DNA of 42,486 nucleotides from Oscillospiraceae bacterium (GCA_022800525.1 JAAWQM010000023.1:1-42486); one strand, 5' to 3'; shown: positions 7,867 to 16,139, counted from the stretch's first letter. A program made the numbers and translations. Notes: a model not told the origin generated them from the letters alone.

Positions 7867-8529
7867 TCAAATGCTTTCGTCTATTTTTTCAAATAACACA
7901 TGGTACTCCTGTTCAGTAAATCCCCTTTTCGGTCTCCATGCGCTGTAGAGCTTTTCCAATTTATCAGCATCGCCTGGAAGCAATTTCTTTACAGTCTCAT
8001 ATGCGTAGCGATTGGCGTCTGCCTCATATGGCAGATTTTCATAGGCGCGTGTAAAATAGTCCTCACTGCCCTCCAGTCTGCAATGCTTCCATACTCCATC
8101 CACAAGTTTGAAGCACTCTCCGCTGTATAGGACCACATAAGGGAGCGATTTTTGTATGGAGACGTCAAATACTTCCGGATGGAGATACTGCATAGAATGT
8201 CTGAGTTCATGAAGCAAGTAAAAGAAAGCTTCGTATCTGGGACGTGAGGCGAGGACATCCAGATTCAAAAACAGAGTCTTCGCTGTAATATCAAACGTAC
8301 CAAAGGCGTCCTCATAGCCCTGCGGCATCTGATAGGAAAGGACAATGTCCAGTTTGTTCTCAAAAGTGTACGAACGAAACAGGTCTTCCACCAACAATTT
8401 TTCTGCGTTCAGGCTGGTTGGGTCGCCCAGACGCATGATGGAGTCCTCCCCGTACATCTTCTCGATATTTTTCACGGTGGTCTGGCTGGCCTCCTTCTTA
8501 TGTAGTGATACTGAATAATTTCGCTTCAA
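7867..8529 (-). CDS. Chimera of RecA N-terminal segment and HExxH (ImmA/IrrE-like) protease domain
   Basis: Residues 11-36 match RecA 18-43 at 20 of 26 positions ([19 protein letters not shown]), and the underlying DNA matches 7681-7760. The RecA homology stops at about residue 36. The rest (about 40-220) is unrelated to RecA and has a zinc-metallopeptidase motif HELRH at 107-111 with a possible third ligand in PYEADANRYA (Glu169), a layout like M78 ImmA/IrrE proteases. I do not recognise the exact family. The only start for the full frame is TTG at 8529 with a weak GGAA site, 12 bases after the upstream stop. Internal ATGs at residues 25 and 32 are alternatives. Base composition is much richer in AT than recA, which suggests transfer. 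Whether the chimera is translated is unknown. Confidence 0.75.
   Translation of the reverse strand: MKRNYSVSLHKKEASQTTVKNIEKMYGEDSIMRLGDPTSLNAEKLLVEDLFRSYTFENKLDIVLSYQMPQGYEDAFGTFDITAKTLFLNLDVLASRPRYEAFFYLLHELRHSMQYLHPEVFDVSIQKSLPYVVLYSGECFKLVDGVWKHCRLEGSEDYFTRAYENLPYEADANRYAYETVKKLLPGDADKLEKLYSAWRPKRGFTEQEYHVLFEKIDESI
8422..8501 (-). repeat. Duplicated, diverged recA 5' segment
   Basis: This copy matches recA at 7681-7760 (13 mismatches in 80, no indels). It lies in frame in the N-terminus of the chimeric protease-like gene. Divergence this high within one genome suggests that it is old or came from another strain's recA. Confidence 0.88.
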
Positions 8530-8541
8530 ATCGTGATTCCA

Positions 8542-8946
8542 TTATTCGAGTACCATCTTGTAATACTCGTCTCCACCCTCTATATATGGCGCGGCATAAA
8601 ACCGCTTTCCTATCAGTGTTCTTAATTCTTGAATATCCTCCAGATCAAAGGAACCAAATTCCTGATAACAGACGGTTTCACTTGCTTCGTTCAGCTGGTC
8701 ATAGAAATCTGTAACGAACAGGTTGAATTCGTCCAGAATGCCTTCGATGGGGATCTGTGCAAGATTTCCAGGCGACGCGTCCTCTTCACCATAGCATTCC
8801 GGTTCCATCTCAAAGGTCAGAGAAGTAACAAAAACGTCTTTATCCTTGGGGTCATAGGGCGATTTTGTCTTATAAATGCCGTCTTCTATTTTTTGAAAGT
8901 CCGGCATCATGTACTTTTCCGGCATATAATTCTGAAAGTTTTTCAC
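8542..8946 (-). CDS. Hypothetical acidic protein
   Basis: I do not recognise this 134-residue protein. It is acidic, has no signal peptide or membrane segment, and contains many aromatic residues (YMPEKYMMPDF, DEFNLFVTDFYDQL, GKRFYAAPYIEGG). The ATG at 8946 starts MKNFQNYMPEK; the site upstream is weak. It shares the low GC of the chimeric gene that follows 12 bases later, so the two probably arrived together and are co-transcribed. Such pairs occur among immunity or accessory genes, but nothing here proves that role. Confidence 0.7.
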   Translation of the reverse strand: MKNFQNYMPEKYMMPDFQKIEDGIYKTKSPYDPKDKDVFVTSLTFEMEPECYGEEDASPGNLAQIPIEGILDEFNLFVTDFYDQLNEASETVCYQEFGSFDLEDIQELRTLIGKRFYAAPYIEGGDEYYKMVLE

Positions 8947-9034
8947 TCTGCCACATCTCCTGATTCTGATTAGTCCATATGAAAAAGCTCTTCGATGGAA
9001 AATGTTCTGCTTTCAGACATACACTTCTTCCCTT

Positions 9035-9622
9035 TTACCATGGTATGACAGTCAAAGTATTCCATTTTGCTGTCCACTTTTTACACTTTTGCAGATACGT
9101 CTCCTCTGTGATCTGAGTCTTGTTTGCCCGGATGATCTGTCCAAACAGGTCGTTCAGCCCAAAGGGCGCGTAGACGGACAGAGCGCCGTTCTCCAGACGG
9201 ACGCCCACCGCCGTGGCGGTGGTGGGCCATGTGTTGATGGCCGATTCCACGGAGGTATACGGGTCGATGTCATACCCGTAGCGCTCCTTGAACCAGAGGT
9301 GGACCCGCGCCTCATTTTTCACATCGAGCTCCACTGGAAGCCCGCGAAAGGTCTGCCGGACCCGCTTGATTATGCGGTCCTCCGCCTCATAGGACAAATC
9401 TGTGTCGAAATAAACGAAGTCGATATCTGAGATGCCGTGCATAGGGTCCAGCCCGTTCTGGTAATTCCACACCGTCTGGCAGATGCAGCCCGCACCGATG
9501 TAGTAGTTCTCAAGCCCTAAGGCTGGGGAGCCCCGCAGGACCTCGGACAGAACAGGACTCTGGACAAGGATCTCATATAGAAGCCGTTTCTGTGTATCCA
9601 GACTACAGTTATATCCAATCAT
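9035..9622 (-). CDS. Nucleotidyltransferase family protein (NTP_transf_6/DUF925-like)
   Basis: The 195-residue protein resembles the nucleotidyltransferase-like DUF925 family. It shows G.GCICQTVWNYQNG.DP.HGISDIDFVYFD, whose DID and following acidic residues would bind metal, then PVELDVKNEARVHLWF and a C-terminal AP.GL.DLF segment. Its substrate is unknown. The ATG at 9622 overlaps the upstream stop as ATGA and has GGAGA 6 bases before it. It ends a run of small genes after two GNAT acetyltransferases. Confidence 0.85.
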   Translation of the reverse strand: MIGYNCSLDTQKRLLYEILVQSPVLSEVLRGSPALGLENYYIGAGCICQTVWNYQNGLDPMHGISDIDFVYFDTDLSYEAEDRIIKRVRQTFRGLPVELDVKNEARVHLWFKERYGYDIDPYTSVESAINTWPTTATAVGVRLENGALSVYAPFGLNDLFGQIIRANKTQITEETYLQKCKKWTAKWNTLTVIPW

Positions 9623-10074
9623 TTTGTCTCCACCAAGCAGAACTTGTAGATGCACTTATGCGTCTCGCCATCCTCCACGCGCATATCGTTATCTTCCGGC
9701 AGCTCCGCGATCTCCAGCAGTTTTCCGCCCGCGTACTCGCAGGTCTTACGGGAAGCCCAGTTGTCCGGATTGCAGGTGATGATGACATACTCCATCCCAT
9801 GCCGCCTTGCCAGCTCAAAGAGCAGCAGGCAGGCTTTTCCGGCATAATGGTGTCCCCGGTAAGGCTCCTCCACCCGGTAGCCGATGTTGCCGCCGTAGTA
9901 TACATTCTCATTGTGGCCGACCCGCAGGTCGCACGTACCCATCTTCACGCCGTCCGGACTGCAAATGGCGAAGTGGTAGGCAGGCAGCCAGTTTTTTGCC
10001 GGGTCCGCCTCCACGGCCTTTTCCAATATAAGCCGGATTTCTTTATTTTGCAGAAAATCCGTATCAAAAAACAC
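9619..10074 (-). CDS. GNAT-family N-acetyltransferase (paralogue 1)
   Basis: This predicted acetyl-CoA-dependent acyltransferase (151 residues) has a GNAT core: GNIGYRVEEPYRGHHYAGKACLLL holds the acetyl-CoA pyrophosphate loop, followed by YVIITCNPDNWASRKTCEYAG. The acceptor is unknown. It is clearly a paralogue of the next gene upstream (EEPYRGHHYAGKAC, LLFELARRHGM, LPEDD shared), so the pair arose by tandem duplication. The start is GTG at 10074, with AGGAGG 7 bases before it. It overlaps the following gene by four bases. Confidence 0.88.
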   Translation of the reverse strand: MFFDTDFLQNKEIRLILEKAVEADPAKNWLPAYHFAICSPDGVKMGTCDLRVGHNENVYYGGNIGYRVEEPYRGHHYAGKACLLLFELARRHGMEYVIITCNPDNWASRKTCEYAGGKLLEIAELPEDNDMRVEDGETHKCIYKFCLVETK

Positions 10075-10092
10075 ACCTGTCCCTCCTCGCGT

Positions 10093-10545
10093 CTAAAGAG
10101 AAAATCGAAAAATGCACCTGTGGGTGCCGCCTGTCAGCCGCCGCTTATCGTCCTCCGGCAGCTCCAAGATCTCCAACAGCTCTCCGCCCAGCCACTCGCA
10201 GGTCCTCCGGGAGGGCAGGTTGTCCGGGTCACAGACAATGATGACGTACTTCATCCCGTGCCGCCTTGCCAGCTCGAAGAGCAGCTTGCATGCTTTTCCG
10301 GCGTAATGGTGTCCCCGATAGGGTTCGTCGATCTGATAGCCGATGTTCCCCGCATTGTAGAGGGCCTCGCTGTGCCCCAGCCGCAGATTGCAGCCACCCA
10401 CCTGGGTACCGGCACAGTCCAGGATGTCGAAGTGAAACGCCGGGTCCCATTTTCTCTGCGGATCGCTCTTGTCCAGTTCAATCTGCCGGAGGGATATCTC
10501 GTCTGTCCTCAGAAAATCCGTATCAAGAAATTCCGCCATCCTCAT
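10093..10545 (-). CDS. GNAT-family N-acetyltransferase (paralogue 2)
   Basis: This 150-residue acetyltransferase shares the GNIGY.(V/I)(E/D)EPYRGHHYAGKAC and LLFELARRHGM.YVII.C.PDN blocks with the preceding entry. They differ mainly in the N-terminal half, where the acceptor is expected to bind. The start ATG at 10545 overlaps the prmC stop (ATGA) and has GGAGG 5 bases upstream, so it is translationally coupled to prmC. RimI- or RimL-like protein acetylation is possible but cannot be told from sequence. Confidence 0.88.
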   Translation of the reverse strand: MRMAEFLDTDFLRTDEISLRQIELDKSDPQRKWDPAFHFDILDCAGTQVGGCNLRLGHSEALYNAGNIGYQIDEPYRGHHYAGKACKLLFELARRHGMKYVIIVCDPDNLPSRRTCEWLGGELLEILELPEDDKRRLTGGTHRCIFRFSL

Positions 10546-11405
10546 ACCGCCTCCATCGCCGTGCCGTACACCACGCGGGGAATGCCCCGGGTATCCGGAA
10601 GAACCTCCAGGCCGCCGAAGCCCGCGCCGCGCATCAGCCGCAGCGCCGCATCCGCCTGCCCAATCCCCACTTCAAAATAAATGCGCCCGTTCTCCGCCAG
10701 GACCTCCTTCCACATGCCGGCAGCAGCGCGGTAGAAGTCCAGGCCGTCCTCCCCGCCGCACAGGGCCAGATATGGTTCAAAATCCTTCACGGAACGCTCC
10801 AGCGTGTCAATATCCGCTTTGGGGATGTAAGGCGGGTTGCACACAACGCACTGAAATTTCCCGATTCCCCTGGGCGGCGGTTCCAGCGCGTCCATCGTCA
10901 TGACGCTCACACGCCCCGTCAGGCCGCACCGGCGGATATTCTGGCGGCACACCCGCGCCGCAGGCTCGGAGATATCCCCCAGCAGCACCTGGCACTCCGG
11001 CGCGTTGGCCGCCACGGCAAGTCCCACGCAGCCGCTCCCGGCGCACAGGTCCAGCACCCGGCAGGCCCCCTGGTCCTTCACATATCCGATTGCCGCCTCC
11101 GCCAGCACCTCCGTATCGGCCCGGGGAATCAGCACCGATTCATTCACGTCCAGCGTCAGCCCATAGAACTCCCACTCCCCGATGAGGTAGGCCACCGGCT
11201 CGCCGCCGATATGCCGGTCCGCCAGGGCGTGGACCGCCGCCTCTGTCGCCGGGGAGGTATACATGGAGCCGTCCCGGTAGAACTCCTGGCGGGTTTTGCC
11301 GCTGCCACAGCACACCAGCTCACGGGCTTCCAGGTCCGCACCGGGGAATCCGGCCTTCCGCAGCCTGCGGCGGATCTCCAGGTACAGGTTTTGATAGGTA
11401 ATCAT
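10542..11405 (-). CDS. prmC: Peptide chain release factor N5-glutamine methyltransferase
   Basis: PrmC methylates the GGQ glutamine of release factors using SAM. The 287-residue protein has an N-terminal helical domain, the SAM-binding motif DLCAGSGCVGLA (119-130) and the catalytic NPPY (190-193). All fit the family in length and order. Release factor gene prfA, the common partner, is absent; the DUF1385 gene upstream is another frequent neighbour in Firmicutes. It is followed by two GNAT genes with stop-start overlap. Confidence 0.95.
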   Translation of the reverse strand: MITYQNLYLEIRRRLRKAGFPGADLEARELVCCGSGKTRQEFYRDGSMYTSPATEAAVHALADRHIGGEPVAYLIGEWEFYGLTLDVNESVLIPRADTEVLAEAAIGYVKDQGACRVLDLCAGSGCVGLAVAANAPECQVLLGDISEPAARVCRQNIRRCGLTGRVSVMTMDALEPPPRGIGKFQCVVCNPPYIPKADIDTLERSVKDFEPYLALCGGEDGLDFYRAAAGMWKEVLAENGRIYFEVGIGQADAALRLMRGAGFGGLEVLPDTRGIPRVVYGTAMEAV

Positions 11406-11438
11406 GGACTCACCTCCCGATTGCTTCCGTGCTGCTTC

Positions 11439-12398
11439 TCACCATTGATCCTTCCCCTTCTCCTCCGGGATGACCCGCCTCATGGCCTCAATCGCCACCT
11501 CAATCATGGAGTCGTCCGGCTCAAAGGTGGTAAAATTCTGCATCCACAGCCCCGGCTTTGCCAGGAAATTGGTCACCGGGTTGTCGTGGCCGCCCACATA
11601 GCGGTTGAACTCATAGGTGACGCCCACCACAAACGGCAGCAGGAGAAGCTGAATCAACATCCGCAAAAACACATTCCCCACCGGAAACAGCGCGAATATC
11701 ACCGTATTCACCAGCACCGCAACGATGATGACCACCAGCAGGAAGCTGGTGCCGCACCTGGGATGGTGCTTGGGCTGGACCCGCACGTTGTCCACCGTCA
11801 GATCCAGACCCTTCTCGTAGCAGAAAATCGTCTTATGCTCCGCTCCGTGGTAGGAGAAGGTCCGCCGGATATCCTTCATCCTGGACACAGCGATCATATA
11901 GGTCATGAAAATCGCCAGACGCAGCGCCGCGTCCGCCAGATTCCGGACCAGTACGCTGCCTGTCACCCGCTCCACAAAGCTGGCCAGAAACGTGGGCAGC
12001 AGCATAAACAGCCCAATGGAGAAGCACACCGCCATCACCACGGAAACGCCGATGACCAGCTTTTCCATCTTTTCGTTGCCCAACTTCCGGTCCAGCCACT
12101 TCTCAAATCTGGAGGGCTCTTCGGTCCCGTCCTCCTCGGGAAAGTAGTCTGCGGAGAACATAAGGGCCTTGACGCCCTTGACCATGCTGTCCAGGAAGGT
12201 GACGCTGCCCCGGATCAGGGGCAGGCCCAGAATAGGATAGCGGTCCCTGATGAGCTTCAATTCTTCCTCCTTGACGACCAGCCCCTCCGGGCCGCGAACC
12301 ACAATGCACTGCTTTTCCGGGCCGCGCATGAGGATGCCCTCAATAAGGGCCTGGCCGCCGATGGTCGTTCTGAAGGTACTGCACTGCTTGTCTGACAT
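11439..12398 (-). CDS. DUF1385 membrane protein (YqhQ-like)
   Basis: The 319-residue protein belongs to the DUF1385 family, function unsettled. It opens with the conserved GGQALIEGILMRGPE, has several membrane segments (about 105-170, then 205-250) and the diagnostic RTFSYHGAEHKTIFCYE and QPKHHPRCGTSFLL blocks, whose histidines and cysteines suggest a metal site. The pairing with prmC (33 bases downstream) is typical of Clostridia and Bacilli, where it often precedes prfA. A promoter candidate sits at 12423-12451. Confidence 0.92.
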   Translation of the reverse strand: MSDKQCSTFRTTIGGQALIEGILMRGPEKQCIVVRGPEGLVVKEEELKLIRDRYPILGLPLIRGSVTFLDSMVKGVKALMFSADYFPEEDGTEEPSRFEKWLDRKLGNEKMEKLVIGVSVVMAVCFSIGLFMLLPTFLASFVERVTGSVLVRNLADAALRLAIFMTYMIAVSRMKDIRRTFSYHGAEHKTIFCYEKGLDLTVDNVRVQPKHHPRCGTSFLLVVIIVAVLVNTVIFALFPVGNVFLRMLIQLLLLPFVVGVTYEFNRYVGGHDNPVTNFLAKPGLWMQNFTTFEPDDSMIEVAIEAMRRVIPEEKGKDQW

Positions 12399-12422
12399 GG
12401 ATGCCGCCTTTCTTTGTCATAT

Positions 12423-12451
12423 AATATAAGCAAAACGTAGTTTTGCGCCAA
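12423..12451 (-). promoter_or_regulatory. Candidate promoter of the DUF1385-prmC operon
   Basis: On the minus strand, TTGGCG (12446-12451) and TATATT (12423-12428) are 17 bases apart. A perfect dyad GCAAAACGTAGTTTTGC (12430-12446) fills the spacer and could be an operator. Confidence 0.5.
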
Positions 12452-12466
12452 AAGTTTTTCTTTTTG

Positions 12467-12498
12467 ATACTTTTTCTTTTTTCAAAAAGAAAAAGTAT
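12467..12498 (-). terminator. Terminator of the sensor kinase operon
   Basis: A stem made of ATACTTTTTCTTT and AAAGAAAAAGTAT follows the kinase stop codon. It is AU-rich and belongs to the same hairpin style as other intergenic repeats in this window. Confidence 0.55.
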
Positions 12499-12506
12499 GA
12501 CTGCCG

Positions 12507-13931
12507 CTACTCCGCAGGCAGTGTGATCGTCACGACGCACCCGCCGCCTTCGGCGTTGCCGATGGTGAACGTCCCTTCGTGGAGGCGGATGATCTCGTCG
12601 CACACCGCCAGCCCGATGCCGCTGCCCCGGGCCTTGGAGGACCCCTTGTAAAACTTCTGCTTCACAAAGGGCAGCTCCGCTTCCGGGATACCGGGCCCGT
12701 AGTCCCGCACCGTAATAACCACCGCGCCCTCCCCGGCGGACAGGGACGCGTCGATGCGCTTTCCCGCGCCGCCGTGCTTGGCGGCGTTGTCCAGTACGTT
12801 GCAGAAGACCTGCTTGAGCCGCTCCGGATCGGCGGGGAGTTCCGCAATGATCTCCTCCGTCTCCCCCTCATAGTGCAGGGCGATGCCCTCCTGACGGAAC
12901 AGCTCCATATAGGTGTAGATGGTGTCCTCAAACTCCGCCTGGACGTCCACCTGCTCAATGCGCAGGGTGAAACGCCCGTCCTCCATCCGGGAAAAGTCCA
13001 GCAGCTCCTCCACCATGTTGGTCAGCCGCCGGGACTCCTTCAGGATAATCCCCACGCCCCGCTTGAGCTGGGGGTCGTCCGCGTCCTCCAGCAGCGTCTC
13101 TCCCCAGCCGTTGATGGCGGTCAGGGGCGTGCGCAGCTCGTGGGACACAGAGGAGATGAACTCCGATTTGATCTTTTCGCTCTTGCTGATCTGGCTGGAC
13201 ATGTTGTTGATGGCGTCAATGAGCTGGCCGATCTCGTCCCGGTAGTGGTTCTCCATCTGAGTGCCGTAGCTGCCGCCCGCGATGCGCTTGGCGGTCTCCG
13301 TCACCTCCGCCACCGGCTCCACCACGTTGTTGATGAACACCATGTTGGACGCGAAGACCACAAACACAATCATCAGCAGCAGCCCCACCGTCACGCCCAT
13401 CGTAATGAGCAGCGTCCGCTGCACGCCGTCCATGGACGTGACGTACCGCATGGCCCCCACCACCTGGTCCCCCAGGAACAGGGGCACGCATACGGACATG
13501 ATGTGTTCCCCGGTGTTGGGGTCCACGCCCCGGAAGGGGGAGATGTCCTTGGTCTGGAAAACGTCGTAGACGTCCTGGGTGCCCGGCTCCATCCCGGCGG
13601 TCAGGCCGTAGGAGCTGGCCAGGATGCGCCCGGTGGAACCGATGAACTGCAGCTCCAGCTTGTCCCGCTCGGTGAATTCCGCCGCGAAGCTGTTGGCGTA
13701 TTGATAGAATTCTCCGTAGCTGTTCATGACGTTGCTGGAGAAATAGTCGCTGGCATGGGTGGCGCGGGTCTTCAGGCCGTCCATCATCATGTTGTAGTAG
13801 TAGTTGACCATGACCACGCAGAAGGTGCCCGCCACCAGCAGGGCCACGACGAAGATGGGCCCAAGGGAACTGACCAGCCACCGCTTGCGCAGCCCGGTGA
13901 TCTCGATATGGTTTTTCTTGTCCTTATCCAA
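12507..13931 (-). CDS. Two-component sensor histidine kinase
   Basis: This membrane kinase signals to the response regulator encoded just upstream. From the chosen start (474 residues) it has a first membrane helix at about 21-43, an extracytoplasmic sensor of about 130 residues, a second helix at about 173-196, a HAMP linker, an H-box SHELRTPLTAINGWGE with His264, an N-box (NVLDNAAKHG) and G-boxes (DYGPGIP, GSGIGLAV). I chose TTG at 13931 because GGGAGG lies 9 bases before it; an ATG at 13988 would start inside a repeat hairpin. The signal is unknown. It is the last gene of the lipoprotein-regulator-kinase operon, and no PhoB-type context points to phosphate. Confidence 0.93.
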   Translation of the reverse strand: MDKDKKNHIEITGLRKRWLVSSLGPIFVVALLVAGTFCVVMVNYYYNMMMDGLKTRATHASDYFSSNVMNSYGEFYQYANSFAAEFTERDKLELQFIGSTGRILASSYGLTAGMEPGTQDVYDVFQTKDISPFRGVDPNTGEHIMSVCVPLFLGDQVVGAMRYVTSMDGVQRTLLITMGVTVGLLLMIVFVVFASNMVFINNVVEPVAEVTETAKRIAGGSYGTQMENHYRDEIGQLIDAINNMSSQISKSEKIKSEFISSVSHELRTPLTAINGWGETLLEDADDPQLKRGVGIILKESRRLTNMVEELLDFSRMEDGRFTLRIEQVDVQAEFEDTIYTYMELFRQEGIALHYEGETEEIIAELPADPERLKQVFCNVLDNAAKHGGAGKRIDASLSAGEGAVVITVRDYGPGIPEAELPFVKQKFYKGSSKARGSGIGLAVCDEIIRLHEGTFTIGNAEGGGCVVTITLPAE

Positions 13932-13979
13932 GGATGGCGGCCTCCCTTCGGTGCGAACGAGAGAATGCTGGGCTTTGCC

Positions 13980-14041
13980 CAAACCCACCAGAGGCTTTGC
14001 CTCTGGACTCCACCGCCTTTGAAAAGGCGGCCCAAACTTTT
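13980..14041. repeat. Core hairpin of the intergenic repeat family
   Basis: CCACCAGAGGCTTTGCCTCTGGACTCC matches in layout the second hairpin of the long repeats (ACCAGAACCTGCGGTTCTGGACTCC in copy 1), and a second stem, CCGCCTTTGAAAAGGCGG, follows. It separates the regulator and kinase genes of one operon, so it is probably transcribed. Confidence 0.55.
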
Positions 14042-14051
14042 ATCCGCGCCC

Positions 14052-14741
14052 TCAGAACCCCCATTTATAGCCGTAGCCCCAGACGGTATTGATGAACGTG
14101 GGGTTCTGGGCGTTGTCCTCGATCTTCAGCCGCAGCCGCCGGATGTTGACGTCCACGATCTTTACCTCCCCGAAATAGTCCCTGCCCCATACGGTGTCCA
14201 GAATCTCCTCCCGGCTGAGGGCCTTGCCGGGATTCTCCATGAACATCTTGATGATGGAGTACTCCACCTGGGTCAGCTTCACCCGCTGGCCGTTCTTCTC
14301 CAGAGTGCGGTTGCGGGTGTTCAGCAGGAATGGCTCCTGATAGATCTCCCCCGCCTGCTCCGGGGACGCGCCGCCGGCCCTGCGGAACAGGGCGTCCACC
14401 CGCGCGGTCAGCTCCGCCGGGGAAAACGGCTTGGTCACATAGTCGTCCGCCCCGGTCATCAGTCCCGTCACCTTGTCCATCTCCTGGCTGCGGGCGGTGA
14501 GCATGATAATGCCGATGCGGGTGTTGGTGGCCCGTATCCTGCGGCAGACCTCAAAGCCGTCGATCCCCGGCAGCATGATGTCCAGCAGAGCCACCCGCGC
14601 GTCCGGATTTGCCTTCAGCATCTCCAGCGCGGCCTCCCCGGACTCGGCCTCCACCACCTCGTACCCGGCGCGGGTCAGGTTGATTACGATAAAACTGCGG
14701 ATGCTGGACTCGTCCTCCAGCACCAGTACCTTCCTTGCCAT
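14052..14741 (-). CDS. OmpR/PhoB-family response regulator
   Basis: The 229-residue protein has a receiver domain (acidic pocket ED at 9-10, phosphoacceptor Asp54 in LLDIMLPG, Thr in MLTARS, Lys in TKPF) and a C-terminal winged helix with VWGRDYFGEVKIVDVNIRRLRLKIE. It is the partner of the kinase gene downstream. GAGAGGT precedes the ATG. It starts 28 bases after the lipoprotein gene, so the three are one operon and the lipoprotein may be part of the sensing apparatus. Confidence 0.96.
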   Translation of the reverse strand: MARKVLVLEDESSIRSFIVINLTRAGYEVVEAESGEAALEMLKANPDARVALLDIMLPGIDGFEVCRRIRATNTRIGIIMLTARSQEMDKVTGLMTGADDYVTKPFSPAELTARVDALFRRAGGASPEQAGEIYQEPFLLNTRNRTLEKNGQRVKLTQVEYSIIKMFMENPGKALSREEILDTVWGRDYFGEVKIVDVNIRRLRLKIEDNAQNPTFINTVWGYGYKWGF

Positions 14742-14768
14742 TGGCGTACCTCTCTTTCGTACTCAGCA

Positions 14769-16139
14769 TCAGTTCTCGCTCATGCTCCACCGCTTTACAA
14801 TCGGCGCGAAGCAGCCCGCCACCTCGCCGGGGTCCACCGCGTAGCGCCAGTTCTCATAATTCGGGGAGTAGGACACCGCGTATACCGTGTCCCCCATGCG
14901 CCGCAGGATGGAGCGTCCGTTCTTGGCTGCCTGGGCCTCCCGGTCCGTACCGGTGAAGGTGTAGATGGTCAGCAGTTCGTCCTCAATCTGCCCGGCCCGG
15001 ACGCTGTAGAAGGTGGTGGAATGGATGGCGGAGCTGATGTTGCTCTGCTGCACGGTGAACCGGTTGTCCCACACGTCCGGGACCGCCAGATACCACCCGT
15101 CGGTCAGGTTGTGGTATGTGAGGGTCTGCATCTCGTCCGTTCCGTCCATCCTGTAGCTGTACCAATAGAGCTTCCAGTAGGACGCATCGCCGTCCTCTCC
15201 GGCGCCCGCCGCCAGAGCCGCCGGGCGGGGCACGTCCGTGGCGCCGTCCCCGTTAAGGTCCTCCGGTACGAGACTGGGGTTCAGATAGCGGAAAATCTGA
15301 GTGGACACGCCGGTGTCGCTGCTCAGTACGATATTCACCAGATCCGGGCTGCGGTAGGCCAGGATATCCGTGATAGCGCGGCTGGTGTCGTTGGCCCCGG
15401 TGTCGCGGCTGGTGACAAAGATGGCCTTCTCACCCTCCATCAGGGTCCCCGCCCGGATATCCTGCAGGGACGCCACCGATGCCGACAGCCGCGCGGTGGA
15501 GCACAGGAACAGGCTGCTGTTGCCGCTGTCCCAGTCGTAATAGTCCGCCAGAGTCAGGCCGGCCTCCGTGTCGTCGCTGCGCAGCAGCACCAGCTCCAGG
15601 TCGTCATCCCCGTCCAGGTCCGCCAGCTCGTAGCGGGCGTAGGGGGAGCTCATCAGCGGCAGAGGCTCCAGGTCCCGCATGGAGTAGACGCTGAGGGAGC
15701 GCACCTCCGCGCTGACCCGCCAGCTGACAAGGATCTCCTGCACCCCGTCCCCGTCCATGTCGTCGTACCGGATGGAGTGGATGGAGGTGCCGCTGCCCTC
15801 GATGACGGCGGCCTGGCGATAGCCGTCCTCCACCGCCTGAAAAATATAGATTCTGAGAGGCCGCTCCTCACTGCTGACGCGGAAGAAGGCCAGGGCCTCG
15901 TCGCTGCCGTCCCCGTTCAGATCCACCATCTGCACCGGCGGCAGGTTGCCTCCCGCCTGGGGCGCGGCATATTCCGCCCCGGTCTCCAGCACCTCCGAGA
16001 TGCAGGCGCGCAGGGCCTGATACTCCTCCGGCAGTTGGGGCAGGGCGTACAGCTCCTCCGCCGAGGCGGACAGCATACATCCGCCCAGCAGCAGCGGCAG
16101 CAGCGCCGAAAACAACAGCAGCAAGCATTTTTTCTTCAT
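14769..16139 (-). CDS. Lipoprotein with calcium-binding-type DxDGDG repeats
   Basis: The 456-residue protein has a lipoprotein signal (MKKKCLLLLFSALLPLLLGG, lipobox Cys21), so it should be anchored outside the membrane. It carries repeated acidic loops of the FG-GAP/VCBS type: DLNGDGSDE, DMDGDGVQE, DLDGDDDLE and DLNGDGATD, each between beta-strand segments, as in integrin-like propellers. I used the ATG at 16139 because the longer frame begins outside the signal peptide. It precedes a response regulator and histidine kinase by 28 bases; a role as an accessory sensor is an inference from position. Confidence 0.87.
   Translation of the reverse strand: MKKKCLLLLFSALLPLLLGGCMLSASAEELYALPQLPEEYQALRACISEVLETGAEYAAPQAGGNLPPVQMVDLNGDGSDEALAFFRVSSEERPLRIYIFQAVEDGYRQAAVIEGSGTSIHSIRYDDMDGDGVQEILVSWRVSAEVRSLSVYSMRDLEPLPLMSSPYARYELADLDGDDDLELVLLRSDDTEAGLTLADYYDWDSGNSSLFLCSTARLSASVASLQDIRAGTLMEGEKAIFVTSRDTGANDTSRAITDILAYRSPDLVNIVLSSDTGVSTQIFRYLNPSLVPEDLNGDGATDVPRPAALAAGAGEDGDASYWKLYWYSYRMDGTDEMQTLTYHNLTDGWYLAVPDVWDNRFTVQQSNISSAIHSTTFYSVRAGQIEDELLTIYTFTGTDREAQAAKNGRSILRRMGDTVYAVSYSPNYENWRYAVDPGEVAGCFAPIVKRWSMSEN

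Noticed and set aside
10266-12395. Long plus-strand open frame opposite the GNAT, prmC and DUF1385 genes
   Set aside because: Antisense shadow, low complexity His/Gln/Pro composition, no ribosome binding site.
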